Shown: positions 58,601-64,000 of the stretch, piece after piece
Numbering within the stretch: the stretch's first letter is position 1
Layout: each line of letters starts with the position of its first letter
NCBI RefSeq assembly: GCF_030124175.1
Contig: NZ_JASKMT010000020.1
Span: 1 to 64,000, forward strand
Direction: 5' to 3'
Length of the DNA stretch: 64,000 nucleotides
Source: Streptomyces sp. 549
GTDB lineage: Bacteria; Actinomycetota; Actinomycetes; Streptomycetales; Streptomycetaceae
The notes under the pieces: generated by a model
What the model was told of the DNA's origin: nothing
The model's database searches: none
The model's input: only the letters and a program-made list of their open reading frames with translations
Position numbers and translations under genes: made by a program

Positions 58601-59116
58601 ATGGAGATCACTACCGGGGAAGAGCGCTCGCTGCGCTCCAGACTGAGGCGGCTGACGCGGGAGGCGAGCAAGTTCGGCACGGTGGGGGCCGTGGGCTTCC
58701 TGGTCAACGTGCTCGTGTTCAACCTGTGCATCAACGTCTTCCAGTTGGCCTCGGTCCGTTCGGGTGTGATCGCGACGGCCGTGGCGATCTGCACCAACTA
58801 CGTCGGGAACCGGTACTGGACGTACCAGGACGCCGACAAGAAGCGGGTGCGGCGGGAGGCGGCACTGTTCCTGCTGTTCAGCGGCGTGGGCATGGTCATC
58901 GAGAACGGAGTGCTGGCCCTGTCGCACTACGGTCTCGGCCACACCTCGGCGCTGGCCGACAACATCGCGAAGAACGTGGTCGGGATGGGCCTGGGCACGG
59001 TGTTCCGCTTCTGGTCGTACCGCACGTGGGTGTTCCGCGACGAGGCCTCAGTCGGCGGGCGGCTGGACGTCCCGGCTGAGGAACAGCGCGAACACCGGCG
59101 GATGCAGCTGAAGTAG
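58601..59116 (+). CDS. GtrA family membrane protein
   Basis: This 171-aa protein has four predicted membrane helices (about residues 24-45, 50-70, 87-108 and 122-145) and the family features FGTVGAVGFLVNVLVFNLCI, TNYVGNRYWTYQ and a C-terminal FRFWSYRTWVFRD. GtrA proteins are thought to flip polyprenyl-phosphate-linked sugars across the membrane for glycan modification. The ATG at 58601 follows an A/G-rich stretch. Its last 69 nt overlap the 3' end of the sensor-kinase gene on the other strand, so one of the two ends could be mis-set, but both are conserved in type. Confidence 0.88.
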   Translation: MEITTGEERSLRSRLRRLTREASKFGTVGAVGFLVNVLVFNLCINVFQLASVRSGVIATAVAICTNYVGNRYWTYQDADKKRVRREAALFLLFSGVGMVIENGVLALSHYGLGHTSALADNIAKNVVGMGLGTVFRFWSYRTWVFRDEASVGGRLDVPAEEQREHRRMQLK

Positions 59117-60301
59117 TTCCAGCCGCCCGCCGTCGGCCTCGGCGAGGTCGCGGGCGACGGCGAGGCCCAGGCCCGTGGAGTTGCGTCCGCTGACGGTCCG
59201 CTCGAAGACCCGCGAGCCCAGCTCGGGCGAGACGCCCTGGCCCTCGTCGGTGACCTCCACCACGACCTGGTTGCCCGCGACGCGGGTGCGCAGGGCCACG
59301 GTGCCGTCGCCGTGCATCAGGGAGTTCTCCACCAGGGTGGCCAGCACGGTGGCGACGGCGCCCGGTGTGCCGACGGCACGCAGGCACGGCTTGCCGGAGT
59401 GCACGATGGCCCGCCCCGCGCCGCGGTAGGCGGGCCGCCACTCCTCGACCTGCTGGAGCACGACCTCGTCCAGGTCGAAGCCGACCGCGGAGCCGGAGCG
59501 GGCGTCGCGGGAGTTGGTGAGCAGCCGACCGACGACCTCGGTGAGCCGTTCCACCTGGGCCAGCGCGATGGCGGCCTCCTCCTTGACCGTCTCGGGGTCG
59601 GTGTCGGCGGTCTCCACGATCTCCTCCAGCCGCATCGACAGCGCGGTGAGCGGGGTGCGGAGCTGGTGGGAGGCGTCGGCGGCGAGGCGGCGCTCGGCGG
59701 TGATCATGCGGGCGATGCGTTCGGCGCTGGCGTCGAGCACGTCGGCGACCCGGTCCAGTTCGGGCACGCCGTAGCGGCGGTGCCGGGGCCTGGGGTCGCC
59801 GGAGCCGAGGCGTTCGGCGGTCTCGGCGAGGTCGGTGAGCGGGGTGGCGACCCTGCGGGCCTGCCGGACGGCCAGCACGGCGGCGGCGATCACGGTGACC
59901 AGGGCGAGGACGAGGATGATGACCAGGATGCGGCCGACCTCGTCGCTGACCACGCTGCGGGACTGCTGGACGACGACCCGTTCGCCGTCGGTGCCGGTGG
60001 CGCGGCCCTCGATGTAGCCGTCACCGGGTTTCTCCCCGAGGGCGAAGGTGCGCTGCCCGGGCAGCGAGACGGTGACGTACCGGTCGGCGGGCGCGGCGCT
60101 GCGCAGCGTCCCGGCGGAGACCGTCTCCCCGGCGGCGAGCCGGGCCTCGACGACCGCGACGATGCGGGCGGCCTCGGACCGGGTGGACTCGTGGGCGCTC
60201 TTCTCGATGGCCTGCGCCTCCACGATGACCAGGGAGAGGCCGAAGACGGCGATGACGACGAGCACCACGGCCAGCGTGGAGTTGATCAGGCGGCGGCGCA
60301 T
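59048..60301 (-). CDS. Two-component sensor histidine kinase
   Basis: This 417-aa membrane sensor has a helix at residues 7-28, an extracellular sensor region to about 122, a second helix (about 125-145), HAMP (about 148-198), HisKA with ADASHQLRTPLTALSMRLEEI (phosphorylated His about 212), and HATPase with LVENSLMHGDG (N box), DEGQGVS (G1) and GLGLAVARDLAEADGG (G2). It signals to the response regulator upstream in the same operon. The trigger is unknown. ATG 60301 is 12 nt after the regulator stop. Confidence 0.94.
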   Translation of the reverse strand: MRRRLINSTLAVVLVVIAVFGLSLVIVEAQAIEKSAHESTRSEAARIVAVVEARLAAGETVSAGTLRSAAPADRYVTVSLPGQRTFALGEKPGDGYIEGRATGTDGERVVVQQSRSVVSDEVGRILVIILVLALVTVIAAAVLAVRQARRVATPLTDLAETAERLGSGDPRPRHRRYGVPELDRVADVLDASAERIARMITAERRLAADASHQLRTPLTALSMRLEEIVETADTDPETVKEEAAIALAQVERLTEVVGRLLTNSRDARSGSAVGFDLDEVVLQQVEEWRPAYRGAGRAIVHSGKPCLRAVGTPGAVATVLATLVENSLMHGDGTVALRTRVAGNQVVVEVTDEGQGVSPELGSRVFERTVSGRNSTGLGLAVARDLAEADGGRLELLQLHPPVFALFLSRDVQPPAD

Positions 60302-60313
60302 GGGGCGGTTCGG

Positions 60314-60991
60314 TCAGTTCTTCTCGAAGCGGAAGCCGACGCCGCGCACGGTGGCGATGAACCGGGGGTTGGCGGCGTCGTCCCCGAGCTTCTTGCGCAG
60401 CCAGGAGATGTGCATGTCGAGTGTCTTGGTGGAGGACCACCAGGTGGTGTCCCAGACCTCCCGCATCAGCTGGTCGCGGGTGACGACGCGGCCGGCGTCG
60501 CGGACGAGCACCCGCAGCAGGTCGAACTCCTTCGCGGTGAGCTGTAGCTCCTCCTCGCCCATCCAGGCGCGGTGCGACTCGACGTCGATGCGCACGCCGT
60601 GGGTGGCGGGCGGCTGGGCGGGTTCGGTGCTGCCGCGCCGCAGCAGGGCCCGGACCCGGGCGAGCAGCTCGGCGAGCCGGAACGGCTTGGTGACGTAGTC
60701 GTCGGCACCCGCGTCGAGCCCGACGACGGTGTCCACCTCGTCGGCGCGGGCGGTGAGGACGAGGACGGGGAAGCCGAACCCCTCGTTGCGGAGCCGCCGG
60801 CACACCTCCAGGCCGTCCATGCCGGGCAGCCCGAGGTCGAGCACCACCAGGTCGATGTCCTTGTGCAGGCCGGCGTCGAGCGCGGACGGGCCGTCCTCAC
60901 GCACCTCGACCTCGTACCCCTCGCGGCGCAGTGCGCGGGCGAGCGGCTCCGAGATGGACGCGTCATCCTCGGCGAGCAGTACTCGGGTCAT
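60314..60991 (-). CDS. Two-component response regulator, OmpR/PhoB family
   Basis: This 225-aa regulator has a receiver domain (acidic pair E8, D9, D10 in LLAEDDAS; phosphoacceptor D52 in VVLDLGLPGMDG; T80-type in VLTARAD; K in YVTKPFRLAELL) and a C-terminal winged-helix DNA-binding domain (LTAKEFDLLRVLVRDAGRVVTRDQLMREVWD, WLRKKLGDDAANPRFIATVRGVGFRFE). It precedes the histidine kinase by 12 nt. OmpR-type regulators bind direct repeats; such repeats occur in the 350-bp gap to the divergent peptide-transporter gene, so autoregulation or control of that gene is plausible. Confidence 0.95.
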   Translation of the reverse strand: MTRVLLAEDDASISEPLARALRREGYEVEVREDGPSALDAGLHKDIDLVVLDLGLPGMDGLEVCRRLRNEGFGFPVLVLTARADEVDTVVGLDAGADDYVTKPFRLAELLARVRALLRRGSTEPAQPPATHGVRIDVESHRAWMGEEELQLTAKEFDLLRVLVRDAGRVVTRDQLMREVWDTTWWSSTKTLDMHISWLRKKLGDDAANPRFIATVRGVGFRFEKN

Positions 60992-61058
60992 GGGCCGATG
61001 GTAGACCGCCCGCGCCTACCGGGGGACCGCAGCGCCACAGCTACGCAACGTCACACAC

Positions 61059-61078
61059 GATCATGCATGACCATGATC
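61059..61078. promoter_or_regulatory. Perfect inverted repeat, candidate operator
   Basis: GATCATG (61059-61065) and CATGATC (61072-61078) flank CATGAC in the divergent region between the response-regulator gene and the peptide transporter gene. It is A+T-rich relative to its setting. A dimeric regulator could bind there. Confidence 0.5.
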
Positions 61079-61089
61079 AATCGAGTTCT

Positions 61090-61125
61090 TTACCTGCATT
61101 ACCTTTGATTGAAGACCTCTTTACC
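61090..61125. promoter_or_regulatory. Three TTACC direct repeats upstream of peptide transporter
   Basis: TTACC occurs at 61090, 61099 and 61121, the first and third within TTTACCTG. The spacing is 9 and 22 bp. The cluster lies 26 nt upstream of a probable promoter, a layout typical for response-regulator binding. Confidence 0.4.
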
Positions 61126-61150
61126 TGTGATTCACGCCTCATTCCCTGTT

Positions 61151-61177
61151 TTGAGGCACCTCGACGTGACGTATGGT
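61151..61177 (+). promoter_or_regulatory. Candidate promoter of the peptide transporter
   Basis: TTGAGG (61151-61156) and TATGGT (61172-61177) are 15 nt apart, or 16 if TTTGAG is used. The spacing is slightly short, but this is the best match in the gap. It would give a 5' untranslated region of about 155 nt. Confidence 0.35.
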
Positions 61178-61339
61178 GAGCAAGGCTTCCCTTGGTGGGA
61201 GCCCATGGGGTCCCGGTCCGCAGCCAGCGGCAGGGGTCCCTTTCCTGTGCGGGCCGCCCCCGGGCCCGTGCCACCCCCCGTCCGGGCGCACCCGCCCCCA
61301 CCCGTCGGTGCGCGCCGGCGAAGCAGCAAGGATCAACCC

Positions 61340-62839
61340 ATGGCGTCCAGCGCGACGAAGGACGCCGCCCCGCACGGCGGCAAGACCTTCTTCGGCCACC
61401 CCCGCGGTATGGCCACGCTCTTCATGACGGAGATGTGGGAACGCTTCTCCTGGTACGGGATGCGGGCCCTGCTCGTCCTCTACCTGTACACCGCGGTCAC
61501 CGACGGCGGACTCGGCATCGACGAGGCCACCGCGGTGGCGATCTACGGCGTGTACAACGCCGTCGTCTACATGGCCGCCATGCCCGGCGGCTGGGTCGCC
61601 GACCGGCTGTGGGGCGCCCGCAAGGCCGTCCTGGTCGGCGGAATCGTCATCGCCGCCGGCCACTTCACCCTGGCGATCCCCCATCCGGCGGTGTTCTTCG
61701 TCGGCCTGGGCCTCATCGCCGTCGGCACCGGCCTGCTGAAGCCCAACATCTCCGCGATGGTCGGCCACCTCTACGCGGGCCAGTCCAGCGCCCGGCGCGA
61801 CGCCGGCTTCACGCTCTTCTACATGGCGATCAACATCGGCGCGCTCGCCGCGCCGCTGGTCGTCGGCTACCTCGGCGAGAACGTCGACTGGCACCTCGGC
61901 TTCGCCGTGGCGGGCGTCGGCATGACCCTCGCAGTCGTCCAGTACGTCCTGGGCAGCCGCCACCTCGGCGACGCGGGCAACCGCCCCGCCGACCCGGCCT
62001 CCCCCGCCGAGCGGCGCACCGCGCTGCGCCGGGTGCTGCTGTGGACGGGCGTGGCCGCCGCGGCGCTGCTGCTCGACGTGGCGCTGGGCACCTTCGACAT
62101 GGAACACCTGGTCAACGTGCTGGCCGTGCTGGGCGTGCTCGTACCCGTCGGCTACTTCACGATGATGTTCCGCAGCCCGCAGCTGACGGCCGAGGAGCGC
62201 CCGAAGGTCGTCGCCTTCATGTGGTTCTTCGTCACCGCCGTGCTGTTCTGGATGATCTACGACCAGTCGGGCTCGCTGCTCAACATCTTCGCCAAGGAGA
62301 AGACCGACCGCGGCATCGGCGGCTGGGAGTTCCCCGCGTCCTGGCTGCAGTCGGTCAACCCGGCCTACGTGATCATCCTGGCGCCGCTGTTCGCCGCGCT
62401 GTGGGTGAGGCTGGCCCAGCGTCGGCGCGAGCCCAGCACCCCGGTGAAGTTCGGCCTGGCCATGCTGCTCATCGGCGGCTCGTTCGGCCTGATGGGCCTG
62501 GCCGGGGCGGCAGCGGCGGCCAGCGACACCGGGCAGGTCACCGTGCTGTGGCTGCTGGGCGTCTACCTGGTGCAGACGGTCGGCGAGATGTGCCTGTCGC
62601 CGGTCGGCCTGTCGCTGTCGACCAAGCTGGCGCCCAAGCAGTTCGTCAGCCAGATCATGGGCCTGTGGTTCCTCGCCGTCGCCACCGGCAACGCGCTCAA
62701 CGGCTGGGCGACCCGCCTCAACGCGCCGCTGGGCGACGCCGCCTACTACTCGATGTGGGCGGTCGTCGCGGTGGCCGCGGGTCTCGCCTTCCTCACCGGC
62801 GCACGGCGCATGCGCGGTCTGATGGGCGACGTGAACTGA
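61340..62839 (+). CDS. POT/PTR family proton-dependent oligopeptide transporter
   Basis: This 499-aa inner-membrane symporter takes up di- and tripeptides with protons. It has about 14 hydrophobic segments and the family signatures: MTEMWERFSWYGMRALLVLYL near the start (E-x-x-E-R-F type), GGWVADRLWGARKAVLVGGI, and FTLFYMAINIGALAAPLVVGYLGE. ATG 61340 has AAGGAT about 7 nt upstream. The long upstream region holds an inverted repeat, direct repeats and a promoter-like element. It is divergent from a two-component system that may control it. A strong terminator follows. Confidence 0.95.
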   Translation: MASSATKDAAPHGGKTFFGHPRGMATLFMTEMWERFSWYGMRALLVLYLYTAVTDGGLGIDEATAVAIYGVYNAVVYMAAMPGGWVADRLWGARKAVLVGGIVIAAGHFTLAIPHPAVFFVGLGLIAVGTGLLKPNISAMVGHLYAGQSSARRDAGFTLFYMAINIGALAAPLVVGYLGENVDWHLGFAVAGVGMTLAVVQYVLGSRHLGDAGNRPADPASPAERRTALRRVLLWTGVAAAALLLDVALGTFDMEHLVNVLAVLGVLVPVGYFTMMFRSPQLTAEERPKVVAFMWFFVTAVLFWMIYDQSGSLLNIFAKEKTDRGIGGWEFPASWLQSVNPAYVIILAPLFAALWVRLAQRRREPSTPVKFGLAMLLIGGSFGLMGLAGAAAAASDTGQVTVLWLLGVYLVQTVGEMCLSPVGLSLSTKLAPKQFVSQIMGLWFLAVATGNALNGWATRLNAPLGDAAYYSMWAVVAVAAGLAFLTGARRMRGLMGDVN

Positions 62840-62864
62840 CCCGGACGGCTCCCGGCCGGACCGA

Positions 62865-62901
62865 GCAGCCCCGGAACCACGCAGGACGGTTCCGGGGCTG
62901 C
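62865..62901 (+). terminator. Terminator of peptide transporter gene
   Basis: A perfect 13-bp stem (GCAGCCCCGGAAC / GTTCCGGGGCTGC, 11-nt loop) lies 26 nt after the stop codon. Confidence 0.75.
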
Positions 62902-62985
62902 CCGCACATCCGGGCCCCGCGTGCCCGGGCCGCGCCCGTCCCGTGCCCGGGTGCGGCGCGGTGGGCCGCGGGTGACGATGAGCGG

Positions 62986-63972
62986 GTGCGTACCGCGGTG
63001 GCGGGGGTGGCCCTCGGCACGGCGCTGGTGCTCGGCACCACCTGGGCCGCCGTGCACACCGGCACGCCCCGCTCCCCCGCCCCACCGGCCGCCGCCGCGC
63101 CGCCGCCGGTGACGGTCGCCTACGGCCCCGGCCCGGACCGGCACCTCACCGTGCACCGACCGCCGTCCGGCGCCGATCGGGCACGCCCCGGGGTCCTGCT
63201 GCTGCACGGCGGCTACTGGGCGCACCGCACCGGCTGGCTCACCCGGCCCGAGCAGTTCGCCGCCCGCGGCTTCGTGGTGCTGGACGCCGGCTACACGCTG
63301 TCCGGGCGGGCGCACTGGCCGGCGCAGCGCACCGACGTGCGGGCGGCTCTGGCCTGGGGGGTGCGGCACGCGGACCGGATCGGCCTCGACCCGGACCGGA
63401 TCGCCCTCGTGGGCTCCTCCGCGGGCGGCCACCTGGCGGCGGACCTGGGGACGGACGGCGGCGCACATCCGGTGCGGGGTGTGGTCGGCCTCTCCCCCGT
63501 GCTCTCGCCCCACCGGGCGTGGCGGGACGCGGGGCGTCCCGGGGCGGACCGGCGGCAGCGGCTGCTGGGGGCGGCTGCGGAGCGCCTGCTGGGTTGCCGG
63601 CCCGTACCGCACGACCCACCGTGCCGACAGCGCTGGCGGGACAGCGCGGTGGCCCGGCCGTCGACGGCTGCGGGCGGTGTGCCGATGCTGCTGCTGCACT
63701 CGGCGGGCGACTTCGTCCCGGCGGCGCACTCCCGCACGCTGGCGGTGGTCCGGCCGGGCGTCACCGTCCGGGTGCTGCCGGGGGACGCTCACGGCGTGGC
63801 GCTGCTGGACTCCCCCGGGGTCGCCGAGACGGTACTGGCCTGGCTGGGCGCCGTGACCGCGACAACCGACCGCCCGGCGGGCGAGCCTGCGCACCGGCCG
63901 GACGACGTGCTCCCCGGGCTCCCAGAACCCCCAGAACTCCCGGCGCACCCCCTCACCCGCCCGCACGTCTGA
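62986..63972 (+). CDS. Exported alpha/beta hydrolase
   Basis: This 328-aa esterase/lipase-type protein has an N-terminal signal or anchor (about residues 4-25, AVAGVALGTALVLGTTWAAV) and the hydrolase fold. The oxyanion motif is H-G-G-Y-W (about residue 73), the nucleophile elbow is G-S-S-A-G-G-H (Ser about 143), and the Asp (HSAGDFVPAAH) and His (LPGDAHGVALLD) complete the triad. It resembles BD-FAE/carboxylesterase-type enzymes. The Pro-rich C-terminus (about 300-328) is extra. GTG 62986 begins the signal; the ribosome site is weak. Confidence 0.85.
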   Translation: MRTAVAGVALGTALVLGTTWAAVHTGTPRSPAPPAAAAPPPVTVAYGPGPDRHLTVHRPPSGADRARPGVLLLHGGYWAHRTGWLTRPEQFAARGFVVLDAGYTLSGRAHWPAQRTDVRAALAWGVRHADRIGLDPDRIALVGSSAGGHLAADLGTDGGAHPVRGVVGLSPVLSPHRAWRDAGRPGADRRQRLLGAAAERLLGCRPVPHDPPCRQRWRDSAVARPSTAAGGVPMLLLHSAGDFVPAAHSRTLAVVRPGVTVRVLPGDAHGVALLDSPGVAETVLAWLGAVTATTDRPAGEPAHRPDDVLPGLPEPPELPAHPLTRPHV

Positions 63973-64000
63973 GGCGACCCGGGTGCGACGCCCGCAGCCG

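Overview
The window looks like a stretch of Streptomyces (or close actinomycete) chromosome. G+C is very high, GTG starts are common, Shine-Dalgarno sequences are mostly GGAGG-like, long G+C-rich hairpins end many genes, and the gene content (WhiB sporulation regulator, F420 cofactor genes, many LCP cell-wall ligases, two-domain small laccase) is typical of that genus. No tRNA, rRNA, CRISPR array, prophage or complete insertion sequence was seen. All identifications come from reading motifs and remembered families; no search was run.

Layout. 1-2.9 kb: spoIIM-like and RDD membrane proteins, divergent, plus a conserved hypothetical. 3-10.6 kb: a leftward run of ahcY, a CDF metal transporter, manA, a SIS-domain isomerase-like protein, a Trm112-like protein, manB and a DUF3499 zinc-ribbon protein, which joins mannose-phosphate metabolism to the methyl cycle. 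11-17.1 kb: a degenerate zincin, a DUF5719 secreted protein, a giant membrane glycosyltransferase and whiB. 17.6-20.7 kb: a newly noticed poly-cysteine leader ORF, cysteine dioxygenase, fbiA/cofD and fbiB/cofE. 20.8-24.7 kb: a HhH DNA glycosylase, an NDP-sugar pyrophosphorylase and a secreted PGRP-type amidase. 24.9-36.5 kb: a cell-envelope region with five LCP (LytR-CpsA-Psr) ligases, a GT2 glycosyltransferase, a methyltransferase and a thioesterase. 36.6-43.4 kb: gnd, a three-gene membrane-protein set of unknown function, a VOC protein, a UDP-glucose dehydrogenase-like enzyme and an acyl-CoA dehydrogenase. 43.6-47.8 kb is accessory: small ORFs, a DUF6879 gene followed by a broken XRE regulator, two lipoproteins (one with paired PASTA-like modules), a GNAT and a ricin-type lectin. 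47.9-53.9 kb: a translationally coupled pair of secreted redox/sugar proteins facing a small laccase. 54-55.6 kb: a lipoprotein, an I36-inhibitor-like secreted protein and a decayed transposase. 55.6-64 kb: purK-purE-dipeptidase, GtrA, a two-component system, a POT peptide transporter and a secreted alpha/beta hydrolase.

How the parts fit. Much of the window serves envelope building: sugar nucleotides (manA, manB, NDP-sugar pyrophosphorylase, UDP-sugar dehydrogenase), glycosyltransferases, and LCP enzymes that attach the polymers to peptidoglycan. The two most interesting observations are a probable leaderless, cysteine-sensing upstream ORF (17606-17692) before cysteine dioxygenase, and a possible extracellular electron chain (47913-53945) made of a sugar dehydrogenase-type protein, a cupredoxin/3-keto-glycoside hydrolase fusion and a laccase.
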